DNA of 64,000 nt from Cystobasidiopsis lactophilus (lineage: Eukaryota; Basidiomycota; Agaricostilbomycetes; Agaricostilbales; Chionosphaeraceae): the NCBI GenBank assembly GCA_001599975.1, contig BCIO01000006.1, positions 1,173,587 to 1,237,586 on the forward strand. Reading direction: 5' to 3'. A model generated the notes under the pieces. The model was not told where the DNA came from. It worked only from the letters and a program-made list of their open reading frames with translations, and ran no database searches. This document shows positions 21,357 to 33,422 of this stretch, piece after piece. The position numbers were made by a program, and so were the translations under genes. The stretch's first letter is position 1. Every line of letters begins with the position of its first letter.

Positions 21357-22479
21357 CTATGCCAGCTTGGTCGGTTGCCATTTCAAAAGGGCTAGCACCA
21401 GCCACTTGTTCCGCTCTGACGGATCCACAAATGTGCCATCTTCTGTCCAAGGTCGCTCCACGCCACCAACCTCCCGCTCCACCAACGGCTCGCTCGGCTC
21501 GAAGCCGAAGTATCGCGCTCTCTGCGTTCCGCTTTGAGTCTAGCTGTAGAAGCCACAGTGAAACTTCTTACATCAAAGAATCGGACCACAGTCGGTCTCC
21601 CTCTATTTGACAAGATCAGCATGGCGAGGCAATGAGAGCGAGCGAGTACAAACGTGTGAAACCCGCAGCAAACGACAAAGCGCGCCTCCTCCGTCTTCTT
21701 CAAGAGGTGTGTAACAGATTCTAATAGCGAATCCTGGGCGAACTCGTTCCAGATGCAGTCGCAGGCAACGATGCGATCAAACTTGGCCGGGCAGACGCTG
21801 CGTGTGCTGGCGTTACTGATGCTTTTGGGAGGAGGCAGAGAAGGGATATTCACTCGAGAATGTCATCTTCGTGTATTGCGCTGCCCCTGAGAGAAAACAA
21901 GTCGACCCGACTCAACTCAGCGATGGGCGAAGATTCAAGAGTGGCACTCACCATGTCAAAGGAAGGACTTTTACTCTCTTTTGCTCTTCCTCCGTTAGCG
22001 TCTGCTTAACATTGTACCGGATGTTGGCAATGAGATTGGGTTCGTCGTAGTCGGTGCTGACGGTGAGCGCGGCCCCTTGTTTGGCGCTCATCAAACTTGG
22101 CAGAGCGGCCGCGGCACCCAACTCTAGGACGCTGAGATTCCGAAAGTCCAGTTGAAGGTTGTTCAACAGATCGCAGACCAGCAAGCCAGCCCGCCAGACG
22201 TAGTGTGCGAAGAGCGAAGTCACATCTTGAGGCGGCAGTCGGATCTTCTCCGTCTTTGAGCCTTAGACAAGCACAATCTTCAAGCTGAAGTCTCACTGTG
22301 ATGTCGCCATATGCAGAACTTTTGCTGTATGAGAGGTTTTAGAGACTGGCGGGGCCGATTGGGCAGCACGCTCACTAGGTGAAGGGTTGGCCAGGTTCCG
22401 ACAACATTGGCTGGACGTGGCCAAAGACGGTGCCGAGCGCGGACTCGAATAACGAGAGATCATCAGAATCTTGACTCAT
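21357..22479 (-). CDS. Efm7/Nnt1-like S-adenosylmethionine methyltransferase
   Basis: Start ATG at 22479-22477 (MSQDSDDLSLFESALGTVFG). About seven short exons join in frame: 22479-22376 to a YGDIT exon, then TEKIRLPPQDVTSLFAHYVW, a SAM-binding motif VLELGAAAALPSL, TVSTDYDEPNLIANIRYNV, then FDRIVACDCIWNEF, and a C-terminus RNKWLVLALLKWQPTKLA ending at 21357. The family (protein N-terminal and lysine methyltransferase EFM7, seven-beta-strand fold) methylates elongation factor eEF1A. The motif I here reads GAAAALPS rather than the more common GAGAGLPS. The 3' end is 99 bp from the end of the convergent SLA1 gene. Substrate is inferred from family only. Confidence 0.82.
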
Positions 22480-22736
22480 GGCCACAAATTGGGTTCAAAT
22501 GAGGACGGCAGCCGTCGTGGGAGGGAGCAACCTTTGTTTTCAGCAAACGACCGCGCTTGGCCATTTTTGCTGCCTGACATGCCAAAGTTTCTCGAGCAAA
22601 GAGCTCATGTGAAGGATAGAATGTTCTGCACGATGGTTGGCCAAAGAAATTGCCGGATCGACCAGCCTGGATCAAAATTGGTCGATGGAAGGCTGCTGCT
22701 GCCGTTGCTTGTTTTGCTGCTCGGCGACCTAAGGAC

Positions 22737-24231
22737 ATGGCCTCTTCACCAGGAATAAGACACAGGAGAACACCGGCTCAGTCGCCGCAAGAGTTCCTTT
22801 CCTCGCCGGAGGTCCAGCAGGAGATCGTCTATTCACATTCAGGCGGCAAACACTCGCCCTTTTCATCGCAAGCGTGGATTCAGACTCGAGCGTTAAACTC
22901 GTTCACGCCTCTGTTTCAAGAGCGGGAGTTGCCTCCTCCAGTGCCGGTGAAGGACCCAGGCGGGGGCAGGCTCAGCCCCTACTCCGACTCGTCAAGGCGG
23001 ACCTCCCTCCTCAGCAGCCCGACCGGCCAAACATGGACCCACTCAAGTCTCACCCGAGTCGACACTGCTCCTCCTTCTTTCAGATCCCATGCGAAGGTCG
23101 ACTCGGCGCCAGCTTATTGTTGCTCCTGTGGCTCCGGCTCAACTCGGTCCGTCGCCTCTTCGACGAAGAAGACCTATCGGAGCAATCGACGGCCAGCAAG
23201 TACTATCTACTCTGGGCGAAGACCGCCGAGCAGCATCTACACGACTGTCTCGTCGCCTTCGCGAGTGACGGCAAGCGAGGTGTCCACAAGTCGTGATCAA
23301 GCGCCAAGGTCCAGACAACTTCACCGCTGGATGTTTGTGGTGTCAATCGCTACAGTTTTCAGCTATGGGTTGCTGGCATTAGTGGTAACATGCAAGGTTG
23401 CTGTTTCAGGTTGGTGCCCCATTGCCCCCTGCTCTCGCTTACTTGCTCACTTCGGCCGCAGACTTTGTGTCTGCTCCCGTTATCAAAATTGTAAATCCGG
23501 ACATCTTGAGCTGTAAGGGATTTTACGCACTAGCTTTCCTGTGCCTCTCAAATGGCAAATGCTCACTTCCTCTCCAGATCTGGCTGTCGTCGGAGCTGGA
23601 TCGCTCGTCACGGCCGGCATCGGCGCATTCGGACTAAGGCTCCACTCAAAGTTCCTTGTTGCGGTCTATGGCCTGCTCCTTCTCGTCGACCTGGTCCTCC
23701 TCCTAGTCCTCGGATTCACCGCTTACCGCCAATCCGTCAACAACTTGGACCTTCGGATGGACGCTCTATGGGGTGGATACAACACGTTAACGAAACTACG
23801 AGTACAGAATGGGGTGAGTTCAAAGCCTTGGAAGAGGGCCGCAACTTGTTTCTGAAGTTTGACTTGTTCCAGCTGCGCTGTTGCGGATATCATTCTCCGC
23901 TGCGTGCGCTCTCTTCTTCTTACTTCGAGGATCCATACCCGAAGCTGACCTCGTAACTACAGATGAGGCCATCTTAACAAGACGCTGTTTCCCGCGTGCC
24001 AACTTGCCAGGGTGCAAGCTCCCGCTCTTTCGCTTCGAACGAATGGTGCTAGGCTGGACCTTCGCCACCGTGTTCTCGGTCTTACCACTGCATCTCTTGA
24101 ACATTGTCGTCTCAATCCTGGCCTTCCTGGACGAGAAGAGGTATGCGCTTCCCAACTTTGTTCCTCTAGGTGCGACTCGGTCTGACAGTCGGCTAGGCGG
24201 CCTGCTTTCCCCCTCAGGCCTCTCAGACTAG
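22737..24231 (+). CDS. Tetraspanin-family membrane protein with long N-terminal tail
   Basis: ATG at 22737 starts a Ser/Pro/Arg-rich cytoplasmic tail of about 200 residues that ends in RQLHRWMFVVSIATVFSYGL, the first membrane helix. Further helices follow (AVVGAGSLVTAGIGAFGLRL; VAVYGLLLLVDLVLLLVLGF). The large loop contains the hallmark LRCCGYHSP and a later RRCFPRANLPGC. The fourth helix is WTFATVFSVLPLHLLNIVVS. CCG plus further loop cysteines define tetraspanins, which organise membrane microdomains. Several introns interrupt the gene; the border near 23380-23410 is ambiguous because two frames overlap there. It is divergent from the methyltransferase gene, 257 bp away. Confidence 0.75.
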
Positions 24232-25389
24232 GGTGGGTCGCTCTTGCTCTTGCTTGAATCCAAGTATTGAAGGGCTACTGCAGCTTGGAAGATCCTATCG
24301 CGGAAGTTGAGAAGAGGAGGAGCCTGAGGCTGTCCAGAATGCCAGCTCAGGTAGGGGCATTGGGATTGGGCTTCCATCCGGCTCATGAAGTGTACTCATG
24401 AACGTTTCATCTCCATGCCCCTGCCTTGTTGACTCTGTCTCCACCAAACCGAGCGATCTGGCCCTAGAGCACGCGCCGAACGGCAATGATTGGAATTCGC
24501 GGCGGCAAATGCATTTGGGGGGTGAATCGTGCAGCAGATCTCATTTCACTGCTAGCAGTCTGGAAGGCTTCCGACGGGAGACCACTGGCGTCAAAACGAC
24601 GAGCCAGCCATTCCCAACAGAGCTATCTGTCCGGCGGTAGAGGCAGCTCTCCATGCAGCGCCTGCTGTCTCTGTACAGGAGCGAACTGCCGATAATTGGA
24701 ATAGCGAGCATGAAGTAGCGGCTGATGGAAAGGGTTGGCCCCCGCCTCTTCATGAGGTGACCCCAAGGGATGCCCATGCGCCTTCTCTTCGCGCCCGAGG
24801 TCGCGCGATGGCCCTACGAGCTCAAGTCTATGATGGTCACATTCAGGACAACCTGAATCGCAGAGCATATGGTCGGTCCGGGCAGGGCTTGGGCGGGAAG
24901 GAGATGTCATGTTGATGGGGTTGGGGTTGAGGTACGGCGGACCCCTGCCTACATCAAGCGGAACGCGATGCATATGCAAAAGAGTAGAGATATATTAGAA
25001 GAGGTAGACTGGCCGTCCCAGAAAGAGAGGCAGTCCCGCTGAAACCTTCTCGAGGCGGCCTGAACGGGGAGTGATGGTGGCAAACCGAGCAACAGGTGCC
25101 GCAGTGCAGTTTCGACGCAGTATGGACCTCAGTTTAAGGACATCTTGTTCTGCTCCTCATCACCCATTGGGCACGAATCACACGGTGGAAGATCATGAAC
25201 CTAGATCAGTGACATGCAGAAATGGCAGGCGCGATGCAGACGTCAAGGCAAAGATAGGGTTCAAATGCACTCTTCAAGAGCAAGCAGTTCTATCCAGGAC
25301 CAGCCCAACGGAAAGAAGGAGAAACGGCGACCAATGAGATGGGGACAGAAGAAACCCTCGAGGGCTTAGGCGTTGGCACGTCAAGACTT
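24232..25389. other. Gene-poor stretch after the tetraspanin gene
   Basis: About 1.15 kb with only short, low-quality open frames on both strands (for example 24398-24640 plus and 24623-24979 minus). I recognise no domain, tRNA, rRNA or repeat. It may hold a 3' untranslated region and regulatory DNA, or a non-coding RNA that cannot be judged by eye. Confidence 0.4.
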
Positions 25390-25929
25390 CTAAAAGAGGT
25401 CAAGCGGGGAGATTAGGTCGAGCTCTTTAGACGCCAGCTTGGTACGCGACCCACCTTCGTAGCCCAGACCTCAGCGCCGTGATGATTGCCGCCACCGAAG
25501 CAAGCACAAGGGCCAGACGTCGGGCAGAAGCACTTTGAAGGGGCCGTTCGGACGACGGCGAGGCCGTCTGTCTGAGGGCCGCCTGTGATGTGATGGGCGT
25601 GTTGAGTAGTAATGGCCCCTGAGGTTGCCGCAGGGGTTTTTGGAGGCCCAAAGGCAGAAGCGGCAAGGGCAGCCGTAGCGAGTCCCGTCTTTGTTAGTGG
25701 AGATGGCATCAGCGTCGAAAGTCCGGAGGTGAATGGCGTGGTTGGCAGACAAGAGCTGCATCTTACGGAGACTTAGGGAGAGGGCGGTGCGCTGAACATC
25801 TGTTCCGCGGGCTCGGCGGCAAGCGCACGCAAGGGCTTGACCTGGAATGCAGGCAAAAGCACGAAGTCCGACAGAGCCTGGCAGCTTAATGAAGCCCTTG
25901 GTCAAGAAGCCAGAGGGCGAAACAATCAA
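25390..25929 (-). CDS. Candidate small Ala/Pro-rich CxC protein, unit B
   Basis: On the minus strand a frame starting near MPSPLTKTGLATAALAASAF (25709) runs into HAHHITGG and then CFCPTSGPCAC, ending in VWATK at a GTGGGT donor (about 25457). The next acceptor (ttttag near 25391) would add only KS and a stop. The upstream exon structure is unclear. The motif CxC-x5-CxC has the same spacing as unit A (26152-26439) and as the first half of Neurospora-type metallothionein. A metal-binding role is inference. The start, 5' exons and even coding status are unproven. Confidence 0.35.
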
Positions 25930-26069
25930 TCGGGCAAGAAAAGTACGGAAAGAGAGCAGAAAACAATTGCAACGTGAAAAAAAGGTAACAAGAAACGATA
26001 TTCGGGACCAGCCCGAGAGTAGCAGCAGAGAACAAAGAAAACGACAGCTTGAAGCTGGGTAGAGCAGTC

Positions 26070-26596
26070 ACCTAGGCGCGTAGAAAAGGGAGAGTCAGGT
26101 TGAGATCCCACTCGCCCGCGAAGCATTCGCTCTCACCTTGAATGACTAGGTTCAGGGAATCACCGTCGAGTAGACCTTTCGACCGAATTGGTCGTGAGCA
26201 ATGCACGTGCAGGGTTTGCCAGGGGGGCAGTGGCAGGCCATTCGAACTTGGACCATTTGAGGTGGCAACGGCGGCCGATGCTGATGATGGGCAGAAGTGG
26301 GGGCAGCAGTAATCTGCGGTTTCTGCGTAGGACCGAAGAGGTTGGCGGTAGGAGTAGGTAGACCTTGCAAGGGCGCAGGGGCCAGGGCGGCAGCAGCTTG
26401 GACCAGGTTCGTGGTGGTGACAGGATGCATGACGAGCACGAATACGGCACGAGACTGGAAGGCTGCTTCTGCTTTGAGATAGGAACAGCGAAGGGCTGGA
26501 AGAAGACCTGGCTAGCGAGTGGTCGTGGAGGGAAGAGAAAGAAGAGCGCCCAAGAACAGACCTAGCGAAGGCTGTGGGTCCATGTCTTCTGTGCAC
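26070..26596 (-). CDS. Candidate small Ala/Pro-rich CxC protein, unit A
   Basis: A minus-strand frame reads MHPVTTTNLVQAAAALAPAP (from 26430) through SAHHQHRPPLPP to CHCPPGKPCTC and VYST, with a GT donor at the same relative place as in unit B. A possible first exon (MDPQPSL, ATG near 26583) precedes it with a GTCTGT donor and a ctagccag acceptor. A further clear intron-like stretch (donor GTGAGA, acceptor cgcctag) lies at 26073-26137. The frame across these is not settled, so only the CxC exon is well supported. The similarity to unit B suggests a local duplication. Confidence 0.35.
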
Positions 26597-27350
26597 AACA
26601 AGAATGTAACATTCTTGAAAGCGCTCGACTTGTGTCTCAGAAAAGTGCAGGCGACAGACAGCTAGCAGCCTCGCGCATCTCTAAGTGCGTTACGAGGCCG
26701 GGAGAGGGCGACGCTGGGCAAGAGGGCCACCGTGGCCAAAGATAGGAAGGGAGAGGCTGTGCTTCTGGTGGTACGCCTTGGCTAGACTGGTTGCTTTCCT
26801 TGGAAGGGGCACCCGGAGTGGAGGCGCATTTGAGAGCAGAACTAAACCAAGAGGCAGGACTAGGGCGCTCCAAACACATGTTCTTGGTGTTGCCCTTGGC
26901 GCATTGGTTTCTCTTGCCTGTAGTAGTTATGGAAACGCCAAGCGGTGGAGCTCCTACCAGGCGCAACAGAAGGGAGAGGAGACCCTGCGCGCGGAGGGAG
27001 ATGTCGTCAACGCATTTGAGCAACTCAGCACCGCCCCTAGCAAGAGGTACCGCACTCTTGAGTCTAGATGTAGGTGATAAGTGTAGCAGCATGTCTTATT
27101 GGAGACGGTGGACAACATTCAGAAGAGGCCAACTTGGGTCGCGCGGTCAACTCAGGCATCTCGGGGAAGCAGCTCCGTCCGTCTTGAAGCGAGCCGGCTG
27201 CATCATCAGGGCGTTCCTGCACAAGCTTGAGACAGCACGAGAGCAACAACAGAGGGGGCAAGGGCGCCCGAGCCCACAAGTGAAGCAGGGCAAGCTGCGA
27301 GAGAGGCGAGGAGGCAAGTGCGCCCGCCTTGAACGTCAGCGGCGAGCAAA
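26597..27350. other. Intergenic region upstream of the intersectin-like gene
   Basis: About 750 bp with overlapping open frames on both strands (26637-27092 minus, 26791-27474 plus) but no recognisable domain. I specifically looked for a first EH domain belonging to the downstream gene and did not find one. It probably contains the promoter and 5' leader of the adaptor gene. Confidence 0.4.
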
Positions 27351-30300
27351 ATGTACGGGCAATACGGGCACCTCCAGCCGCAGCCAACAGGCTATGGCCC
27401 GCCTCAGCCCCAGTTCTTGGCCGCTCAGCCCACCGGCTACCCTCAGATGCGCCAGGGCCTCGCGCCGCAGATGACGGGCTACCCGATCCCACAACAGCAA
27501 ATGCAGCCGCCCCCGCCGCCCATGCCGCCCATGCCACAGATGCAGCAGCCGCAGAGGTCCTTCTTGAGCCCAATGGCCACCGGCTTGCCGCCCCAGCCCA
27601 CCGGCTACGGCGGTCCTGCCTACGCAGCGCCCGTCCATGTCCCGCTCATGTTCACCCAGACTTTCTTGCCTGCCAAGTGGGTTGCCCCTGCGCTCATTGG
27701 TAGATGACCTGTCCTCATCTGAACGGCGTGGTTGACCCAACAGCCCAACACAACCGACCTTCCAAGGCCACATGCAGTTCTCCCAGCCCTCCATGCTCAA
27801 CGGCCAGTCCCTCCAGCAGGTCTACCAGCAGCAAAACGTCCAGCAGCACGGCCAAGAGCAGGTCAAAGTGCCCTGGGCCCTGTCCGCCGACGAGCGCAAG
27901 AACTACGACTCTATCTTCCGGGCGTGGGACCCCCAGGGCTCGGGTTTCATCCAAGGTCGGCTACTGCGGCTTTGCCCTCTATCAGATTCTGATATTTCGT
28001 GCGACGTTGTCCGACAGGCAGCATGGCCAAAGAAGTGTTCGGGCAGAGCGGCATTGAGCGGGACGAGTTGATGCAGATCTGGTCGGTCTCAATTCCCTCC
28101 GTTTGAGATCGCTTGACAACGATCTTACCAAGGATTATGTTGGCCAACAGGAATCTAGCAGACACCGAAAATAGAGGGAAGCTCAACCTGGCCGAATTCC
28201 ACGTCGCTATGGGCTTGATCTATCGACGTACGTCTTGGCCTTCTCTTTTGCTTTGTGATGCAGCTGAAGGTTTGGTCGAGGGTACAGGTCTCAACGGCAA
28301 CCCGATACCCCCTGTGCTACCACCCGAGCTCGTCCCGCCTTCGTCACAAGACCTCAACAAGTCGGTCGACTTCCTCAAGGACCTCCTGCGCAACGACTCG
28401 ACCGCCCGGAACACGGCCGCCAACTTCAACACCGAGCCCCAAGGGTCCAGCTACAACAAAGCCAGGTCGTTGCACGAGCCGGCGCCGGCCCAAAGCAGGA
28501 AGGACGCCACCGTCTACAAGCACGACGACTCCGGCACCTCGTTCTACAAGTCCAGCTCGCGCCACATTGACCGCAGCCGCGTCCGCGCCGCCAATGACAA
28601 CTCGCCCACCTCGGACCTGGACGACATCCGCAGGCAGCTCGACGACTCGCAGGCCATGCTCAACAAGGCTAAAGACCGGGACGCGGAGGATGATGCGCTG
28701 GACCAGGAGAAGGACGACCTCATGCACGCCATCCGCCGCGTCCAGTCCGACATCGAGCACAACTCGAGGGGCCGCCGCACCGACGCCAAAGAGTCCGAGC
28801 GCCGCCGCTTGGACCGCGAGCTCGACCGGCTCAAGCACGAGAAGCTGCCCGAGCTCGAGCGCAAGCTGCAGGCCCGCGAGCAGGAGCGCAACAAAGCCCG
28901 CCGACGAGCAGCCCTGGACCGGGACGCCCGCAACGACCGGTATGGCCGCTACCAAGACTCACCTCCACCGCGAGGCTCATACGACGACTACCGGCGAGGC
29001 TCTTCCCGCGGTGGCTCGGACGACGAGGATGCGCCCAGAGGCTATGAGCGTGGCACTTTTGACCGCCCTTCGTCCAGGAGCCGCCGCCGCTCGCCTTCGC
29101 CGGAACCTTACGAGTCGCCGCGCCGGAGGGACCGCACGCCACCACCCGCGCCGCCTGAACCCAGCCGAAAATCAGAGTCCAAGCCAGCGCCACCGCCGCC
29201 AGCACCGGCCGCCTCACCAAAACCTCCCGCCATGACGGAGGAGGAGCGCAAGGCGCACATCAAGGCCGAAGCCGCGCGCCGAGTGCAAGACCGACTGCGG
29301 GCTTTGGGCATCGCCACGCCTGATTCAGCGCCCGCGGTGGACCCAGCGATTGCTCAGCGCGTGGAGGAGGAAAAGAAGGCCGCCGCCACCAAAGCGGCTT
29401 CGGCTGACCAAGAAGCGGCCGACCGAGCTCGCCAGCGCCAACTCAAGCTCGAGCGCGAGCGGGCCAACGACCAAGCGGACATCAAGGAAGAGGAGGAGCT
29501 GCGCAAAGCGGAAAAGGCCATTCGACAGGTCTCGGACGAGGTGACCGCGACGGAAATCCGGGACCCCAAGTCAGAGAGCTCCGATGCCGTGCGCGGTGCT
29601 CGCGAGGAGTTGGACCGCGAGGAAGAGATGTTTGAGGCCAGAGAAGCGGCCTTGCTCAAGGCCAAGCGCGAGCGAGCCGAGCGCATCAAGGCGCTTGAGA
29701 GGGAGCAGGAGGAGGAGGCGCTGGCCGAGGAAGAGTTCCGCAAGCGCAAGGAAAGGTTCGCCCAGCCGACTCCTGCACCTGCTGCCCCTTCGCCTGCGAA
29801 GAAAGGCAAACCAGCGCCGCCTCCGCCAGTCCCTCGGAACCGCCAAGCTAAAGCAGCGCCGGCACCAGCGCCACCAGCGCCGCCCAAAGCACGCTCACCG
29901 TCGCCAGAGCCCATCAGCAAAGTCACGGATTCGCCAAGAGAGGAACCCAAGTCGGTGCTGGCAGCAGGCTCGACCAATCCTTTCCACCGCCCGCAGAGTG
30001 CTGCACCAGCCTCAGGCACCAACTCACCTGCCCTTGGCGCCAACAACCCATTCTTCCGCAATCGCTCACCGGCCCCACCAAGTGCAGCTGCTCCCTCTCC
30101 TAATCCCGCTAAGCCACCAACGCCGAAACCGACGTTGCCTCCCGCTTCGGACGATGACTGGACGGTGGCACCAAAGGAGAAGGACGCTGACTCTTCTGAC
30201 GACGACGAGCCGATGGGTAGTGGTCGAGCGCACCGCCAGAAGCTGGCTGATTCCATCTTTGGCGGCATCATGCCACCGGTCAGCCGACCCACTTCTGCAG

Positions 30301-33149
30301 GCGCCAACAGAAACAATAGCACGCCACCTCCCCCCGCTGCACCTCCTGCGCCCCCTGTTGCACCACCTGCACCTCGCGCACCACCCAATGACGCTCCAGT
30401 AGCGGCGCCAGCACCTCCATCGGCTCTGCTCGGAGAGATCCAGGGCGGCCTCCGGCTGAAGAAGACCAAGACGAACGATCGGAGCTCTGCGTCTGTCTCT
30501 GGCAAGGTTCGGGATGACCCTGACAGTGTGGAGCCCGCACGGCCTCCTTCGAATCGCGACAGCGTGGATTGGTATGGAGGCTTGGCAGCGGACTCGGTCA
30601 AGAGCGAGACGATCACCCCGCAAGCAACGATCCACGAAGAGCTTGAAGAGGAGCCGACATTGGCCGCAAAAGTCACTACTGCCGTCAGCGGCGCAGCAGG
30701 AGGGCTGCTGGCCGCGGTCGGACTGAGCAACGGCAAATCTTCCGGCGAAGTCGAAAATGTTGACTATGCGCGATGTGAGCACTTTGCCTTTATTCTTGGG
30801 CCTCAAGCTGACTGGGGCTTGATACGCCAGCAACGCGGTCTCGCACGCTTTATGCCTATGAACCTTCGCGCCCGGAAGACGTCGAGGTTGAGGAGAACGT
30901 GGTCCTCACTACGCATCCTGCCACCGACAACGACGATTGGGTCTTCGGCATCCTCGCGTCAGGTAAACAAGGTTGGCTTCCTGCGAACTATGTAACTTCC
31001 ATTGAAAACGGTGGGTTCCTCTGCACCGCCGCGCTTGGCATTCCGCGGGCTCAGCCTCTCTCTCCACAGCCACGCCCGCAAAAGCCCTTTACGACTATGC
31101 AGCGACCTCACCCGAAGAGCTGGACCTCCAAGCTGGCGACATGTACAACATTGTCGACCAGTCTGAAGAGGCTTGGTGGAAGGCCGAGCAAGGAGGCAGG
31201 ATCTTCCTATGTCCGGCGGCCTACATGAGCACGGACCGTTAGTGCACTCGCTATCTCATAGGAAGCAAGCAGTGGGGCTTATTGTCTTGCTTTTATGCAC
31301 ACTCTTTCCATCCCTTCGCGTGCAATACACTCGACCGTTTCCGACCTCAGTTCGCAAGCCACCGCCAGCTTTGACTTTTGCCCCCCCTGGACGACCATCC
31401 GCAAGCTCCCCTCTACCAGCTCAAGAGCTCGTCAATCCGTACAGCGACTCGGAGGAGTCTGAGGACGAAGACATCGAAAAGCAAGCCATCGAGCGGAAGC
31501 GCGTCCTTGCTGCTGCCGGTATTCTGCGCAAGCACCGTCGACCCCCTCCAGCTCCTCCACAGAAAGATCGAGCCAGTGGCGAGCCAGCGGAAGAGCCAGC
31601 GGCAGTCGCTGACCTGCAAGACAAGACCCTCGATGCTTACGATCGATGGTTGGCGTTGCAGCGCGATCTCCCTCCCTTGCCGACCACGTCAAACCGCCAA
31701 TCAGTACTCCTAGCGTCACCTTCTTTGTCCGCTTCTCCTCCTTTGACGCCATCGCTATCCCTGCGCCCTGAAAGCAAGACCGCCAGCTTTTTCTCACGAT
31801 TGGTTGGCCGAACGACACCTTCACCCGCACCCGAGGGGCGAAGAACCGGTCCGATTTCAATCGTGCGAACTGACGAGCCCGAAGCAGTCTCGGTAGGGCC
31901 TGTGCGTCGCGAACTCATTAACCTGGTCTTGTGGTGCGCAACCTCTCATCGCTGATACGTTGGGGCAGTCATGGTCGAGCCTGATCGACAAATCGGCGCT
32001 GGAAGAGATCCCTGAGAAGGAAAGGAAGCGGCAAGAGAGCATTTTTGAGCTGCTGACCACCGAGACCGCCTATGTCACGGCTCTGCAGCTTATCATCAAC
32101 ACGTTCTTCGTTCGCCTACAGCCTGTCCTTGATGACAAGGCTGCGGGTGTTATATTTGCCAACATCGAAGACATCCTCCTCATGAACACCCAACTCCTCA
32201 GCGACCTCGAAGCACGCCAAAAAGAGGCGCGACTCTACATTTCGCAGATCGGCGATGTCCTTCTCAAGCACCTCTCTAGTTTAGATGTATACCGAGCTTA
32301 CTGCTCCAATGAGGTGCGATCTCAATGAGCGCTGTCTTTGAAAGCCGTGGTTTGACATTCGGCGACAGGCCAACGCCGCTCGTACGCTGCAGAGTTTGAA
32401 GGCCGACCCTCAAGTTGCCGAAATCCTCGACTCATCACGGATCAACGATCTCGAACTCGAGCACTTCCTTCTCCAGCCGATGCAACGTTTGACCAGATAC
32501 CCACTCTTGATCTCTCAAATCCTCAAGTACACCGAGCCGGACAGCGACGATTACTTTGACCTCAAGCAGTGCCTCAACATCGCGGAAGGAATCCTCAGTG
32601 CTACTAACAGCCTGATTCGAGAGCAGGAAGATCAGGCCAAATTGTCCGTTTTCCCTAACTTGCCTCGGCCGCCCTGCTGATCCACCAGGACAGGCAACAA
32701 CTCAGCGATGTGCTTCACTTTGCCGGCTCAGACGAGCAGATTGACCTGACGGCACCATCGCGGCTCATGGGCAAGCGAACGATCATCCGCCAAGGTGCGC
32801 TGCTGAAGCGGTCGGGGAAGAAGCTGGAAGCCTACCTCTTCAATGACATGCTTCTGCTCACTACCGAGGACAATTCTATATACAAGATGGTACGGCCGTT
32901 CTCGCTAAGAATCTAATAGGCTTACAGCTGATCGAGAGCTCCGGGCTACAGCTGCCGCTTGAAGAGTTGGCGACTCGCGACACTTTGCGGGACGACTGCT
33001 CCTTCCAAATCCAACACCTTGGTGTCTCGCACACCCTCAAAGCAGCCACACCGAGGCAATGTGCGACATGGGTCAAGGACATCAACGAGAGCCGGGAGAA
33101 GTGCTTAAAACAGATGGGTTCTCACGCTTCGCCGTATTCTTACTTCTAG
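27351..33149 (+). CDS. Intersectin/Pan1-type endocytic adaptor (EH, coiled coil, WH2, SH3 x2, DH, PH)
   Basis: ATG at 27351 starts a PQPTGY-rich tail. One EH domain follows (ALSADERKNYDSIFRAWD; IWNLADTENRGKLNLAEFHV), then a PAN1-like LNGNPIPPVLPPELVPPSS, a long charged coiled coil (28600-29750), Pro-rich segments and a WH2-like actin-binding motif (ALLGEIQGGLRLKKTK near 30430). Two SH3 domains lie at about 30835-31010 and 31070-31235 (LYAYEPSRPEDVEVEE; ALYDYAATSPEELDLQAGD). A DH RhoGEF domain follows (RQESIFELLTTETAYVTALQ; LLQPMQRLTRYPLLISQI) and a PH domain ends the protein (GALLKRSGKKLEAYLFNDML) at 33149. This matches Cryptococcus Cin1 and animal intersectin-long, which couple endocytosis to actin and Rho-GTPase activation. 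It differs in showing one EH domain and no C2 domain. Confidence 0.88.
27372..27625 (+). repeat. LxxQxTG repeats at the N-terminus of the intersectin-like protein
   Basis: The encoded tail contains LQPQPTGY, LAAQPTGY, LAPQMTGY, MATG and LPPQPTGY within about 85 residues. This is the Ark/Prk kinase target motif also found in the Sla1 tail upstream. Confidence 0.75.
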
Positions 33150-33422
33150 AGACAACCTCCGACCCGTGCATGTATTTCTATTGCGACACGGAGTGGCAAA
33201 GGAGAAGTGCGTGAGTCGAGTCGCCACCACCGTGCGCCAGTCACTTCCGCGCCTCTGCGCGCACATGTCGCGCTTATCGCCCTCGGTTCACGTCCGACTG
33301 TACGCCGTGTTCACTTGGGAAGCATGAGTAGCAGCGCAACGGGTTTTGTCACCCCTCGGCATCGTGCCTAATTAAAGTGCTCCCCATCGACGAGCTCGAT
33401 CTCCCCTCCAGAAACCTACACT

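Noticed and set aside
25390-26596. Copper-fist transcription factor
   Set aside because: The CxC motifs recall the C-terminal Cys motifs of copper-fist factors, but no N-terminal copper-fist sequence was found nearby on the same strand.
29354-30736. 460-codon minus-strand ORF opposite the intersectin-like gene
   Set aside because: It mirrors the Pro/Ala-rich coding strand in a GC-rich region, is low complexity, and lacks any domain; the plus strand has clear EH, SH3 and DH-PH coding around it.
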